DNA of 64,000 bases from Sphingomonas mucosissima (GTDB lineage Bacteria; Pseudomonadota; Alphaproteobacteria; Sphingomonadales; Sphingomonadaceae). Location of the stretch: NCBI RefSeq assembly GCF_002197665.1, contig NZ_NBBJ01000001.1, forward strand, positions 124,001 to 188,000. Direction: 5' to 3'. Each line of letters begins with the position of its first letter. Within the stretch, counting starts at the first letter, position 1. The position numbers were made by a program, and so were the translations under genes. The notes beneath the pieces are model-generated. The model was not told the origin of the DNA. It was given only the letters and a program-made list of their open reading frames with translations, and ran no database searches. Shown here piece after piece: positions 1-8,980 of the stretch.

Positions 1-105
1 CTTCACCGCGACGACCACTTCACCCGGCTTGGCCACGGGATCGGGAAGCTCCCCGATCTCCAGCGTTTCAGGTCCGCCCGGCGCCCTCGACAACAGTCCT
101 CGCAT
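1..105 (-). CDS. NADPH:quinone oxidoreductase / zinc-type alcohol dehydrogenase family protein, N-terminal fragment
   Basis: Reading the minus strand from an ATG at 105 gives [18 protein letters not shown] followed by a [13 protein letters not shown] segment. This is the typical start of medium-chain quinone oxidoreductases (MDR superfamily), which reduce quinones with NADPH. The gene runs out of the window, so only about 35 residues are visible and no catalytic part can be checked. The ATG lies inside the 3' end of leuD (38-base overlap) and is preceded by a GGGAGAG ribosome-binding site. That arrangement suggests co-transcription with leuD, although a role in leucine synthesis is not implied. 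Confidence 0.7.
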   Translation of the reverse strand, partial: MRGLLSRAPGGPETLEIGELPDPVAKPGEVVVAVK

Positions 106-706
106 TGCTCTCTCCCGCGATCCACGGGCGATGCTGATCCAGCATCGCCTCGTAATTCGAAATCGCGGTATCCCTTGCCAGCGTCAGGCCGACCTCGTCC
201 AGCCCCTCCATCAGGCATTGTCGGCGGAATGCGTCCAGCGTGAAGGTGAAGCGATCCTGGAAGGGCGTGGTGACGGTCATCGTCTCGAGATCGATGGTGA
301 TCTCGTCCGAGCCGTTGGAGCCTTGGGCAACCTCGATCAGCCGGTCCACGGCCTCTTGCGGCAGAACAACGGGTACGATCCCGTTCTTGAACGCGTTACC
401 CGAAAAGATGTCGGAGAAGCTGGGCGCGATCACCGCCTTGATGCCCATGTCGCCCAGCGCCCAGGCGGCATGTTCGCGGCTGGAGCCGCAGCCGAAATTG
501 TCGCCAGCGATGAGGATCGGGCTGCCGGCATAAGCGGGATCGTCAAAGATATTGCCGGGCTGCGCGCGCACCGTCTGGAATGCCCCGCGGCCAAGGCTGG
601 CGCGCGTGATCGTCTTCAGCCAATGCGCCGGGATGATGACGTCGGTGTCGACGTTCTTCGCACCCCAGGGATAGGCCTTGCCCGATACCGCGCGCACTGG
701 CTGCAT
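68..706 (-). CDS. leuD: 3-isopropylmalate dehydratase small subunit
   Basis: LeuD is the small (swivel-domain) subunit of isopropylmalate isomerase, which converts 2-isopropylmalate to 3-isopropylmalate in leucine synthesis together with LeuC. The 212-residue protein has the usual family length. It carries the [13 protein letters not shown] signature at residues 68-80, which holds the substrate-binding SSRE residues, and the early [10 protein letters not shown] segment. The start codon overlaps by one base the stop of the small upstream reading frame (TGATG), so translation may be coupled to it. The leuC gene lies further upstream on the same strand. Confidence 0.97.
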   Translation of the reverse strand: MQPVRAVSGKAYPWGAKNVDTDVIIPAHWLKTITRASLGRGAFQTVRAQPGNIFDDPAYAGSPILIAGDNFGCGSSREHAAWALGDMGIKAVIAPSFSDIFSGNAFKNGIVPVVLPQEAVDRLIEVAQGSNGSDEITIDLETMTVTTPFQDRFTFTLDAFRRQCLMEGLDEVGLTLARDTAISNYEAMLDQHRPWIAGESNARTVVEGAGRT

Positions 707-822
707 CAGCGCTGCCCCACCGTCATCGCCACAGCCGCAGATGCTGCCGGCTCGGTCGCGGCATAGGCGGCGACGCCGCTCAGCAGGGAGCCTGCGATCA
801 GCAGCACGAAAACCTTCTTCAT
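706..822 (-). CDS. Small putative exported peptide between leuC and leuD
   Basis: A 38-codon frame starts at an ATG at 822 with an AGGGACC-type ribosome-binding site. It ends in a TGA that shares its A with the leuD start. The product has a two-lysine start, a hydrophobic core ([16 protein letters not shown]) and an AYA-A site resembling signal peptidase I cleavage, leaving a mature peptide of about 17 residues rich in alanine. I do not recognise the family. It sits in the gap between leuC and leuD and may be expressed with them; it could act as a translational lead-in for leuD. It is too short for composition to prove coding, so conservation would have to decide. Confidence 0.5.
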   Translation of the reverse strand: MKKVFVLLIAGSLLSGVAAYAATEPAASAAVAMTVGQR

Positions 823-968
823 GGTGGGTCCCTTTACGCTCTTCGTTCTAGCGTCTTCCCCGGCGCGTGCCGGGGCTTAGCGGTAGGCCCCTGTAACGGC
901 GCCCGAAAGCAATGTCTTCGTCCAACACGATTGCGGCTCATTTCCGGGAAGAAAAGAGCGTGGGTCGC

Positions 969-2399
969 CTAGCGCATCAACTCACGAACATCCGCCAGGT
1001 GCCCGGTCACCGCCGCCGCTGCTGCCATCGCGGGAGATAGGAGGTGCGTGCGGGCGCCGGGGCCCTGCCGACCGACGAAATTGCGGTTCGAGGTGGAGGC
1101 GCAGCGCTCGCCCGGCGGCACCTTGTCCGGGTTCATGGCAAGGCACATCGAGCAGCCGGGCTCGCGCCATTCGAAGCCGGCCGTGGTGAAGATGCGGTCG
1201 AGCCCCTCCGCCTCTGCCTGCCGCTTCACGAGGCCCGATCCGGGGACGACCATCGCACGCACGCCGTCAGCGACGCGGCGCCCCTCTGCCACGGCGGCAG
1301 CGGCGCGCAGATCCTCGATCCGGCTGTTGGTGCACGAACCGATGAAGACATGCTGCACCGGCACGTCCTGCAGCCGGGTGCCCGGCGTCAGTCCCATATA
1401 TTCGAGCGACTTCTTTGCCGCTTCGCGCTTGGAGGCGTCGGAGAAGCTGTCCGGCTCGGGCACGGTGCCAGTGATCGACACCACGTCCTCGGGACTGGTG
1501 CCCCAGGTGAGCGCCGGGGAGATTTCGGCGGCGTCGATCACGACCGTGCGGTCATAAGCGGCGCCGGGATCGGTGGCGAGCGTGCGCCACCAGGCGACGG
1601 CCTTGTCCCAATCCGCGCCCTTGGGCGCCATCGGGCGATCCTTGATGTAGGCGAACGTCGTGTCGTCCGGTGCGATCATGCCGGCGCGCGCGCCCGCCTC
1701 GATCGACATGTTGGCGACGGTCAGCCGACCCTCGATCGACATCTCGCGGATGACGTTGCCGGTATATTCGATGACATAGCCGGTGCCGCCGGCCGCGCCG
1801 ATGCGGCCGATGATGGCGAGGATCACGTCCTTGGGCGTGACGCCGAAGCCAAGATTGCCCTCGACGCGCACTTCCATCGTCTTGGACGGGCTGAGCAGCA
1901 ACGTCTGCGTGGCGAGCACATGCTCGACCTCGCTGGTGCCGATGCCGAAGGCCAATGCGCCGAGCGCGCCATGGGCCGAGGTGTGGCTGTCGCCGCAGAC
2001 CACCGTGGTGCCGGGCAGGGTGAAGCCCTGTTCGGGTCCGACGACATGGACGATGCCCTGCTCGGCGGCGAGCGCATCGATATAGGGCACGCCGAATTCC
2101 GCGACATTCTGGCGCAGCGCCGACAACTGCGTTGCGCTTTCCTTGTCGGCGATCGGCAGCTCGCGACCGTCCGCATCGACGCGCGGGGTGGTCGGCAGGT
2201 TGTGATCGGGGACGGCAAGCGTCAGGTCCGGCCGGCGCACGCGGCGACCGGCGGCGCGAAGCCCCTCGAACGCCTGCGGGCTGGTGACCTCATGCACGAG
2301 GTGGCGATCGATATAGATCAGGCAGGTGCCATCGTCGCGACGTTCGACGACGTGGGCGGCCCAGACCTTTTCGTAGAGGGTAAGCGGACGACTGGCCAT
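969..2399 (-). CDS. leuC: 3-isopropylmalate dehydratase large subunit
   Basis: LeuC is the aconitase-type catalytic subunit of isopropylmalate isomerase, binding a [4Fe-4S] cluster and partnering with LeuD. From the chosen start ([13 protein letters not shown]) the protein is 476 residues. The three cluster cysteines are visible at about 356 (SCTNSR), 416 and 419 (GCSMC), with the spacing expected for the family, along with the [11 protein letters not shown] signature near residue 135. A longer in-frame extension to 2462 exists, but its 21 residues do not resemble LeuC, so the start at 2399 is preferred. The upstream region to 2560 should hold the promoter; I see no clear attenuator. Confidence 0.97.
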   Translation of the reverse strand: MASRPLTLYEKVWAAHVVERRDDGTCLIYIDRHLVHEVTSPQAFEGLRAAGRRVRRPDLTLAVPDHNLPTTPRVDADGRELPIADKESATQLSALRQNVAEFGVPYIDALAAEQGIVHVVGPEQGFTLPGTTVVCGDSHTSAHGALGALAFGIGTSEVEHVLATQTLLLSPSKTMEVRVEGNLGFGVTPKDVILAIIGRIGAAGGTGYVIEYTGNVIREMSIEGRLTVANMSIEAGARAGMIAPDDTTFAYIKDRPMAPKGADWDKAVAWWRTLATDPGAAYDRTVVIDAAEISPALTWGTSPEDVVSITGTVPEPDSFSDASKREAAKKSLEYMGLTPGTRLQDVPVQHVFIGSCTNSRIEDLRAAAAVAEGRRVADGVRAMVVPGSGLVKRQAEAEGLDRIFTTAGFEWREPGCSMCLAMNPDKVPPGERCASTSNRNFVGRQGPGARTHLLSPAMAAAAAVTGHLADVRELMR

Positions 2400-2560
2400 G
2401 ATGTGCGGCGCCTTAGACGAGGTGGCGCAATAAATGGAAGAGTAGAAGCTGGTTGGCGGCACAAAGATTGCGCGGGCGAGGGGCGGTTCGATCCCGTGTG
2501 GTGTCGGCTTGTTGGGTGGAGACGCGGTTTGTGCGTCCTACGTCGGTAGGAGTCGGGAAG

Positions 2561-3050
2561 GGCTGGATGCCGGCACAGGGCCGGCATGACGGGTGTGGAG
2601 AGGGGAGGACTTCTTGAGGGTCAGTGTGCGCGGCTGGTTGGATCCCGGCGCAGGGCCGGGATGACGGGGCGAGAGCCACACTTTTGTCGTCATGCCGGGC
2701 TGGTCCTGGCATCCAGCTGTCCGCGCACTCTAAGGTGGTTGGACTGGCGGAGGGCTGGATGCCGGCACAGGGCCGGCATGACGAGCGGGGAGAACGTGCC
2801 GTGTCGCCCACCCGTTAGCGTGTGTCGGACGTTGAAACCCCGGCGCGGGGCCGGGGTGACGGGTGAGGGGCTATACGGCTGTTCGTCAGTTTTGCGGAGC
2901 TTGGGCGCAGACGTTCGGGTGGGGTGACGCATTGGGCTGCGCTTTGTTCGTCACGCCGGGCTGGTCCTGGCATCCAGCTGTCCGCGCACTCGACGCTGGT
3001 TGGACTGGCGGAGGGCTGGATGCCGGCACAGGGCCGGCATGACGGGAGGG
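2561..3050. repeat. Array of seven extragenic palindromes between scoB and leuC
   Basis: Seven imperfect palindromes with GCCGGC- or CCCGG-type arms next to a GTCATG/GTGACG-like end occur in both orientations, near 2561-2593, 2640-2667, 2688-2716, 2751-2785, 2833-2865, 2950-2980 and 3011-3045. A typical core is ATGCCGGCACAGGGCCGGCA. Two 90-base blocks, 2694-2783 and 2955-3044, differ at only about three positions, so part of the array arose by tandem or segmental duplication. Units of the same type occur singly elsewhere in the window. They resemble REP elements, which are spread by RAYT transposases in other bacteria; no such transposase gene is present here. The roughly 700-base stretch from 2400 to 3096 contains no convincing gene. 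Confidence 0.85.
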
Positions 3051-3096
3051 CGAGGGTGCCGCACCGCTCGTTTGAGCGGCGTGCGGTGCGGGGTTG

Positions 3097-3753
3097 TTAG
3101 AGGGCGACCTCGTAGGACGCGGTGGTCTTGGCGGCGATCTCTTCCACGGTCACGCCGGGCGCCAGTTCTACCAGGCGGAAGGCGCTTTGGTGATCGGGGC
3201 GCTGGAAGACGGCCAAGTCGGTGACGATCATGTCGACGACGTTCTTGCCGGTCAGCGGGAGCGTGCAGGCGGGGATGAACTTGGGGCTGCCGTCCTTGGC
3301 CACATGCTCCATGACGACGATGATCTTCTTCACGCCGGCGACGAGGTCCATCGCGCCGCCCATGCCCTTGATCATCTTGCCCGGGATCATCCAATTGGCG
3401 ATGTCGCCGTTTTCGGCGACTTCCATGGCGCCAAGCACGGTCAAGTCGATGTGGCCGCCGCGGATCATGGCGAAGCTTTGGTCAGAGCCGAAGTAGGCGC
3501 TGCTGGGCAGCTCGCTGATCGTCTGCTTGCCGGCGTTGATGAGGTCGGGATCTTCCTCGCCCTCATACGGGAACGGGCCGATGCCGAGCATGCCGTTCTC
3601 GCTTTGCAGCGTGACGGTCATGCCCGCGGGGATGTTGTTCGCCACCAGCGTCGGGATGCCGATGCCGAGGTTCACGTAATACCCGTCGCGCAGCTCCTTG
3701 GCGGCGCGGGCGGCCATCTGGTTACGGTCCCAGCCCTTGGTCTGCTCAGTCAT
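3097..3753 (-). CDS. scoB: 3-oxoacid CoA-transferase subunit B
   Basis: This is the beta subunit of succinyl-CoA:3-ketoacid CoA-transferase, which moves CoA between succinyl-CoA and acetoacetate or 3-oxoadipate. The 218-residue protein starts [18 protein letters not shown] and carries the [12 protein letters not shown] motif, in which Glu52 matches the catalytic glutamate that forms the CoA thioester. Its ATG shares the A of the scoA stop codon (TGATG), so the two subunits are translationally coupled. A longer frame running through scoA in another phase is not the real gene. Whether the substrate is acetoacetate or 3-oxoadipate cannot be told from sequence alone. Confidence 0.95.
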   Translation of the reverse strand: MTEQTKGWDRNQMAARAAKELRDGYYVNLGIGIPTLVANNIPAGMTVTLQSENGMLGIGPFPYEGEEDPDLINAGKQTISELPSSAYFGSDQSFAMIRGGHIDLTVLGAMEVAENGDIANWMIPGKMIKGMGGAMDLVAGVKKIIVVMEHVAKDGSPKFIPACTLPLTGKNVVDMIVTDLAVFQRPDHQSAFRLVELAPGVTVEEIAAKTTASYEVAL

Positions 3754-4460
3754 CACGCGTTCTCCCGCGCACGCGTGGTGCGGAATTCGATCTTCTTGTT
3801 GTACGGCGCGCCGACGATCAGGCGCTTCACGTAGATGCCGGGCAGGTGGATCGCATCGGGATCGAGGCTGCCGACGGGGACGACTTCCTCGACCTCCGCC
3901 ACGCAGATCCTGCCGGCGGTCGCCATTGGCTGGTTGAAGTTGCGCGCGGTCTTGCGGAAGATGAGGTTGCCGCTCTCGTCCGCCTTCCAACCCTTGATGA
4001 TGCTGAGGTCGGCGCGGATGCCGCGTTCGAGGATATATTCCTCGCCGTCGAACACCTTCACTTCCTTGCCCTCGGCCACCAAAGTGCCGACGCCCGTCTT
4101 GGTGTAAAAGCCCGGGATGCCGGCGCCGCCCGCGCGGCAGCGCTCCGCGAGCGTGCCTTGCGGACAGAACTCCACCTCCAGCTCGCCGGCGAGATACTGG
4201 CGCTCGAATTCCTTGTTCTCGCCCACGTAGGAGGAGATCATCTTCTTCACCTGGCGGGTGCGCAGCAGCTTGCCGAGCCCCTCGCCATCGACGCCGGCGT
4301 TGTTGCTGGCGATCGTCAGGTCCTTGACGCCGGCGGCCTGGATTGCGTCGATCAACCGCTCCGGAATGCCGCACAGGCCGAAGCCGCCGGCGCAGATCAT
4401 CATGCCATCGTGCAGCAGGCCATCGAGCGCCCCTGCGGCGTCCGGATAAAGCTTGTTCAT
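3753..4460 (-). CDS. scoA: 3-oxoacid CoA-transferase subunit A
   Basis: This is the alpha subunit of 3-oxoacid CoA-transferase and the partner of the scoB product. The 235 residues show the [13 protein letters not shown] motif near residue 25 and the family's usual length. It is first in a two-gene operon with scoB, with a one-base overlap. A perfect palindrome lies 15-32 bases upstream of the start codon at 4475-4492, suggesting a dedicated repressor. The likely roles are ketone-body or poly-hydroxybutyrate breakdown, or the end of the 3-oxoadipate pathway. Confidence 0.95.
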   Translation of the reverse strand: MNKLYPDAAGALDGLLHDGMMICAGGFGLCGIPERLIDAIQAAGVKDLTIASNNAGVDGEGLGKLLRTRQVKKMISSYVGENKEFERQYLAGELEVEFCPQGTLAERCRAGGAGIPGFYTKTGVGTLVAEGKEVKVFDGEEYILERGIRADLSIIKGWKADESGNLIFRKTARNFNQPMATAGRICVAEVEEVVPVGSLDPDAIHLPGIYVKRLIVGAPYNKKIEFRTTRARENA

Positions 4461-4474
4461 GCGTGCGCCTTCTG

Positions 4475-4492
4475 TCGTATCGAACGATACGA
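4475..4492. promoter_or_regulatory. Operator-like perfect palindrome upstream of scoA
   Basis: The 18-base sequence TCGTATCGAACGATACGA is an inverted repeat of two 8-base arms around AA. It lies immediately upstream of scoA and is the only such perfect non-GC-rich palindrome noticed in the window. Symmetry, length and position fit a dimeric repressor or activator of the TetR, IclR or similar type. No regulator gene is adjacent, so the binding protein is unknown. Confidence 0.6.
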
Positions 4493-4569
4493 GGTAGCGA
4501 GGACGCGCGATGGGGGCAACCGATCAGCCGGACGCGTGCGCCCCAGCCGATCGGATGCGCGGCAAGGGA

Positions 4570-5220
4570 TCAGAAGGTGCCGCGCTCTACGCCGAGCGCA
4601 TCGGCCAGCGCATAAAGCGCCTGCGCCTCGCCCGTCACCTTGATCGCGTGCATGCCGAGTGCGGCGGCGGGCTTGCAGTTGATGCCGAGGTCATCGAGAT
4701 ACACGCACTGCGCCGGCTGCTTGCCCAGCGTGGTGAGCATCAGCTCGTAGATGCGCGGATCGGGCTTGCGGATGCCGATCTTGCTTGATTCGATCACATG
4801 GTCGAAGCGCGCCATCACCTCGGCGACCTTGGCGGCCTTTTCGGCGCTGCGCGACATGCCGGCGCCTTCGCCCGCGGGCACGTTGTTGGTGATGCAGCCG
4901 AGGCGGTAGCCGTTGGTCTTCAGCCAATCGAGCGCGTGGACCATGCGCGGGCGGATGTCGCCCGACAGGAGCGCCAGGACATCCTCGCCGCGCAGCTCAT
5001 GGCCGAGCGCGCGTGCTTCCTCCGCGAACTTGCTGTCAAAGCCGGCGGCGTCGATCTCGGCCCGTTCGAAGAGCGCCCAGGCGTTGCTGTCCGGATCGGT
5101 CGCGTTGATCTGGCGCACCAGATCGTGCGGCAGCCCGCGCTCGCGCTCCATCCGGTTGAAAGCTTCGAAGGGGGAGGAGGTGACCACGCCACCAAAGTCG
5201 AAAATAACGGTATCGCGCAT
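4570..5220 (-). CDS. HAD-IA family hydrolase
   Basis: This is a haloacid-dehalogenase superfamily hydrolase of 216 residues, probably a small-molecule phosphatase. Motif I is FDFGGVV with nucleophile Asp8, but the second acidic residue of the usual DxD is Gly. A conserved lysine follows in SSKIGIRKPDP, and motif IV is YLDDLGINC. The sequence around NRMERERGLPHDLV resembles the HAD domain found at the N-terminus of ACAD10-type proteins and of soluble epoxide hydrolase. The substrate is unknown. It lies 109 bases upstream of scoA on the same strand, so it may or may not be in that operon. Confidence 0.88.
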   Translation of the reverse strand: MRDTVIFDFGGVVTSSPFEAFNRMERERGLPHDLVRQINATDPDSNAWALFERAEIDAAGFDSKFAEEARALGHELRGEDVLALLSGDIRPRMVHALDWLKTNGYRLGCITNNVPAGEGAGMSRSAEKAAKVAEVMARFDHVIESSKIGIRKPDPRIYELMLTTLGKQPAQCVYLDDLGINCKPAAALGMHAIKVTGEAQALYALADALGVERGTF

Positions 5221-5332
5221 TAGGCGTCCTTAACGGGGATCGCTTGTAAGGCAAACGTGGTTGCCGGCTGCGTCATGCTGGGCGGGCCGACACCAGCCGC
5301 GCCGCGATCGCGACGATCCCCGGAGATGCAGC

Positions 5333-5366
5333 GTGGCGGTTGCCGGCACGAAGCCGGCCTGACACG
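5333..5366. repeat. Single extragenic palindrome
   Basis: Arms GCCGGC at 5342-5347 and 5353-5358 flank a five-base loop, followed by a CTGACACG end. It is of the same type as the units at 2561-3050 and lies between the HAD gene and the SMP-30 gene. Confidence 0.6.
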
Positions 5367-5376
5367 TGTGAAAGGC

Positions 5377-6297
5377 TCAGTATTCGAGCTTCAAACCGGG
5401 CCGGTTCCAGCGGGTCTTTACCAGACGGCCGGTGCCCGAGAGGGTGAGATAGGCGTCCTGCATGTCATCGCCGCCGAAGCAGATGTTGGTGGTGAAGATA
5501 TCGTCGGTGGCGACGAATTCGACCAGCTCGCCATCGGGCGAGATCACGCTGATGCCGGGTTCGCCGATGGTGGCGACGCAGACGTTGCCCGACGCCTCGA
5601 CGGCCAGCGAATCGAAGAACTTCCAGCCGGCGGGGCGATAGACCGGGATGCCGGGGCCGCCGACGCCGGCTGTCGCATCCACCTTGCCCGGGGCGGTGAC
5701 GGCGAACTTCATCAGCCGGCAGGTGTAGGTTTCGGCGGCGTACAGCCATTTGCCGTCGGGCGAGAGGCCGCAGCCATTGGGATTGTTGGAGGGGAAGACG
5801 ACTTCCTCCAGATAGCTTCCGTCGGCCTTGGCATAGAAGATGCCGACCACGTCGTGGACGCGCTTGTGATGATCCATCTTGCCGTGATCGGTGAACCAGA
5901 AGCCGCCATGCGCATCGAACACCAGATCGTTGGGGCCGCGCAGCACGCAGCCGTGGTCGCCCGATCGGTACAGCACCTCGACCTTGCCCGTGGCGGGATC
6001 GATCCGCTCGATGCGGCCGCCCGAATAGTTGCTGGCGATACCGCCGGGGGCGAGCATGCCGTTGCTCTCGTTCCAGTCAAAGCCGCCGTTGTTGCAGCAA
6101 TAGAGCATGCCATCGGGGCCGAGCGCCAAGCCGTTGGGGCCGCCGCCGGGCTCCGCCACCGTTTCCTTACGGCCATCGGGTGTCACGCGGGTGATGCGGC
6201 CGGGCTCGATCTCGACCAGCATGATGCTACCGTCGGGCATCATCACCGGGCCTTCGGGAAAGCGCAGCCCGTCGGTGACCAGCTCAAAGTTCGCCAT
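5377..6297 (-). CDS. SMP-30/gluconolactonase family protein
   Basis: A six-bladed beta-propeller hydrolase of 306 residues in the SMP-30/gluconolactonase/LRE family, acting on lactones or similar esters through a bound divalent metal. Features include the opening DGLRFPEGPVMMPDG, the repeated NGLALGPDG blade motif and the ALCxPDG-type loops GLSPDGKWLY and VISPDGELVEF. The start at 6297 (MANFELV) is chosen over an ATG four codons upstream because GGAGAGG is well placed for it. The gene is divergent from the TPP enzyme at 6411, with about 110 bases of shared promoter space. The substrate cannot be deduced. Confidence 0.9.
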   Translation of the reverse strand: MANFELVTDGLRFPEGPVMMPDGSIMLVEIEPGRITRVTPDGRKETVAEPGGGPNGLALGPDGMLYCCNNGGFDWNESNGMLAPGGIASNYSGGRIERIDPATGKVEVLYRSGDHGCVLRGPNDLVFDAHGGFWFTDHGKMDHHKRVHDVVGIFYAKADGSYLEEVVFPSNNPNGCGLSPDGKWLYAAETYTCRLMKFAVTAPGKVDATAGVGGPGIPVYRPAGWKFFDSLAVEASGNVCVATIGEPGISVISPDGELVEFVATDDIFTTNICFGGDDMQDAYLTLSGTGRLVKTRWNRPGLKLEY

Positions 6298-6410
6298 GAT
6301 CCTCTCCATCGATTTCTTACGGCGGAGGATCGTCTAAGGCGATCGGCTTAGCAAGTGGGGCCGAGCGATGGTGGTTTGCCTTGCCGCTCCGCCGCTCTAC
6401 ACATTGCGGC

Positions 6411-8063
6411 ATGGAGACACCCACCCGCACCGGCGGCCGCATTCTGGTCGATCAGCTCGTCGCACAAGGCTGCGACCGTATCTTCACCGTGCCGGGGGAA
6501 AGCTTCCTCGCCGTGCTCGATGCGCTGGTCGACGTGCCCGCGATCGACGTGGTCACCTGCCGGCAGGAAGGCGGCGTCGCGTTCATGGCCTGCGCCGATG
6601 GTGCGCTGACGCATCGGCCGGGCGTGGCGTTCGTCACGCGTGGGCCGGGGGCTACCAACGCCGCGATCGGCGTCCATGTCGCTCGGCAGGATTCGCAGCC
6701 GATGATCCTCTTCATCGGCGATGTGGACCGGGGCACGCGTGACCGCGAGGCGTTTCAGGAGGTGGACTTCGCCGCCATGTTCGGCCCGATCGCCAAATGG
6801 GCGGCGCGGATCGACGATGCGCGGCGTATCCCGGAATATGTCGCGCGGGCTTACGCCACGGCGATGTACGGGCGGCCGGGGCCGGTGGTGCTGGCGCTGC
6901 CCGAGGACATGCTGCTCGACGAGGTGGCGGCGATCGACCGCCCGCGCGTGGAGCGGGTGGGGCAGGCGCCCGATCCCGACGTGATGGAGCAGCTCGCTGA
7001 CCTGCTGGCGACGGCCGAGCGGCCGGTGGCGATCATCGGCGGCGCTGGCTGGGATGCCGCAGCGGGGCAGGACATCGCCGCCTGGGGCGACCGCGCGGGC
7101 GTGCCGCTGGTCGCCGCGTTCCGGCGGCAGGATGCCGTGCCCAACGACTGCCCGGCCTATGCCGGCAACCTTGGCTATGGCCCCAATCCGGCGCTGGTGG
7201 AGCGGGTGAAGGCGGCTGACCTGCTGCTGGTGCTTGGCGCGCGACTGGGTGAGGCGACGACAGACGGCTATAAGCTGATCACGCCCGAGCATCCCGGGCA
7301 GCGGCTGGTGCATGTTCATCCCGACCCAGCCGAGCTTGGCATGACCTATCGCACCGATCTAGCGATCTGTGCCTCCATGGCGGAGTTCGGCGAGGCGCTG
7401 GCGCTGGTCGACGGGCCGAGCCGATCGTACGATCTGGAGGCGCATGACGCATATTGCGCGTGGGCAACGCCGAGCGAGCGGCCGGGCGTGGCGCTGGACC
7501 TTGGCCCCTGCGTGATGGCGATGCGCGCGGCGCTGCCGGGCGATACGATCATCTGCAACGGGGCGGGCAATTTTTCCGGCTGGTGGCATCGCTATTGGCG
7601 CTATGCCGGGCCGGGCACGCAGCTGGCGCCGACCGCCGGCGCGATGGGCTATGGCGTGCCGGCGGCGGTGGCTGCGTCGCTTCGCCGGCCGGAGCGGATG
7701 GTCGTCGCGGTGGCCGGCGACGGCGACTTCCTGATGAACGGGCAGGAGCTGGCGACGGCGATCCAGCACGGCTGCGACATGCTGGTGATCGTGGTGGATA
7801 ACGGGGCGTATGGCACGATCCGCATGCACCAGGAGCGCGAGTTTCCGGAGCGCCAATCGGCGACCCGCTTGGTCAATCCCGATTTTGCGCTGCTCGCCCG
7901 TGCGTTTGGTGCCTGGTCCGAGACGGTGGAGCGGACGGACGACTTCGCCCCGGCGCTGGCGCGCGCGGCGGGGGAGAAGGGCGTTCGCCTGCTCCACCTG
8001 AAGACCGACGTGGAGCAGATCACGGCTGGCACGACGCTGAGCGCGATTCGAAAGAAGGGGTAG
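6411..8063 (+). CDS. Thiamine pyrophosphate-dependent enzyme, acetolactate-synthase-like
   Basis: A 550-residue ThDP enzyme with the three-domain layout of acetolactate synthase large subunits and benzoylformate decarboxylase-type enzymes. It shows the PGESFLAVLDAL segment, the cofactor-activating Glu53 in RQEGG, and the ThDP/Mg motif beginning GDGDFLMNGQEL at about 436 and ending in VDNGAYG at about 464. No regulatory small subunit (IlvH) gene is adjacent, and the branched-chain pathway genes are elsewhere, so it is probably a paralogue with a catabolic or decarboxylating role rather than the biosynthetic IlvB. The start METPTRTGG is used; ten residues upstream are not conserved in type. Confidence 0.9.
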   Translation: METPTRTGGRILVDQLVAQGCDRIFTVPGESFLAVLDALVDVPAIDVVTCRQEGGVAFMACADGALTHRPGVAFVTRGPGATNAAIGVHVARQDSQPMILFIGDVDRGTRDREAFQEVDFAAMFGPIAKWAARIDDARRIPEYVARAYATAMYGRPGPVVLALPEDMLLDEVAAIDRPRVERVGQAPDPDVMEQLADLLATAERPVAIIGGAGWDAAAGQDIAAWGDRAGVPLVAAFRRQDAVPNDCPAYAGNLGYGPNPALVERVKAADLLLVLGARLGEATTDGYKLITPEHPGQRLVHVHPDPAELGMTYRTDLAICASMAEFGEALALVDGPSRSYDLEAHDAYCAWATPSERPGVALDLGPCVMAMRAALPGDTIICNGAGNFSGWWHRYWRYAGPGTQLAPTAGAMGYGVPAAVAASLRRPERMVVAVAGDGDFLMNGQELATAIQHGCDMLVIVVDNGAYGTIRMHQEREFPERQSATRLVNPDFALLARAFGAWSETVERTDDFAPALARAAGEKGVRLLHLKTDVEQITAGTTLSAIRKKG

Positions 8064-8261
8064 GTGGATCGCGCAGCCTAATGTTTCGACCGTCCGGCTT
8101 GCCGCAGCCTAGCCCGATCGTGACGGACTATCCACTTTTCCGAGCGGACTGATTGCTGCCTTTTGAAGCACCATGTTGCGGCATGGCGGGGAAGACAGCG
8201 AAGCGTCCGGTGTTGGACCTGGGATAACGGCCCATTAACTCATGGCGCCTATTTGGCAGGC

Positions 8262-8687
8262 GTGACCCAGGATGTTCAGCCGCGGCGCTTCGGCCATCAT
8301 GCTTTAGCCGTGCTCGGAGCGGCGATGCTTGGCTCAACAGTATTTGCGTTGATTTGGACCATAGCACTGAGCACCGCACCTGGCGGTCACTTCCTTGGGC
8401 TCACCTGGCTGGTGACGATGGCCGTGCTGTTATGGTTGAGCGTGTTTATGATTGCGCTGCCGAGTGCGGGACTTGTTCTATCGCTTTTATGGCCCGTCAC
8501 CCGCCGTGGGAGCGCAGCAGCTAATGGCATCTGCATGTTGGCGGGGGCGGTCATGGGTATGATCCTCGCGCCTTTGGCAAGCCCGCAGATGCTTGGCACG
8601 ACAGCGATCCAGCTCACCGTGTTTGCAGCCGTCGGTGCGGTAGTTGCAGCATCCTACGTGGTGATCGCTAACCGTCTTAGCCGCTAA
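8262..8687 (+). CDS. Hypothetical four-helix membrane protein
   Basis: Not recognised. The 141-residue product from a GTG at 8262 (MTQDVQPRRFGHHALAV) has four predicted transmembrane helices, at about residues 12-36, 45-72, 85-103 and 112-134, with short loops and no evident catalytic motif. An extension to a TTG at 8163 is possible but its residues look non-coding. Base composition is visibly less GC-rich than in the neighbours, with more AT-ending codons, which may indicate an orphan or transferred gene. It stands alone between two unrelated genes. Confidence 0.6.
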   Translation: MTQDVQPRRFGHHALAVLGAAMLGSTVFALIWTIALSTAPGGHFLGLTWLVTMAVLLWLSVFMIALPSAGLVLSLLWPVTRRGSAAANGICMLAGAVMGMILAPLASPQMLGTTAIQLTVFAAVGAVVAASYVVIANRLSR

Positions 8688-8901
8688 TCGGAAGCTCCTG
8701 CATCACGAGAGATGCTGAACCGAGGGCGGAATGCCGGCGTGGGTGGGGCCGGACTCACCGCTGATATGACGCTGGGGCGATCAGCAGCATGGTTGGTTGT
8801 CCGGGGGCAGGTGGCCGCGCGGTCTTGTTGGACGCGATGGGGCTCTGGCCGGCTATGGGCGCTGCCACTCGCCTGAGAGGCGCCACCGCTTGCGGAGCCA
8901 T

Positions 8902-8926
8902 GGATCCCGGATCAAGTCCGGGATGA
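8902..8926. repeat. Extragenic palindrome in an otherwise empty 293-base gap
   Basis: Arms ATCCCGG at 8904-8910 and CCGGGAT at 8918-8924 surround a seven-base loop and are followed by GACG, like the other dispersed palindromes here. The rest of 8688-8980 holds no gene that I can support. Confidence 0.6.
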
Positions 8927-8980
8927 CGTGGTGAGTGGGGCGGCGGGTCGCCTCCGGGGAACGGCGGGTGGCTGGCGGCG

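Noticed and set aside
2413..2932. Several overlapping open frames with repeated CRHPA- and RRHAG-type segments
   Set aside because: These are translations of the palindromic repeats, not genes; they have no ribosome sites or family similarity.
3097..4374. A 425-residue minus-strand frame spanning both scoA and scoB
   Set aside because: Its first half is an out-of-frame shadow of scoA (Arg/Gly-rich, no family features). Only the part from 3753 down matches scoB, and the true scoA is in another frame.
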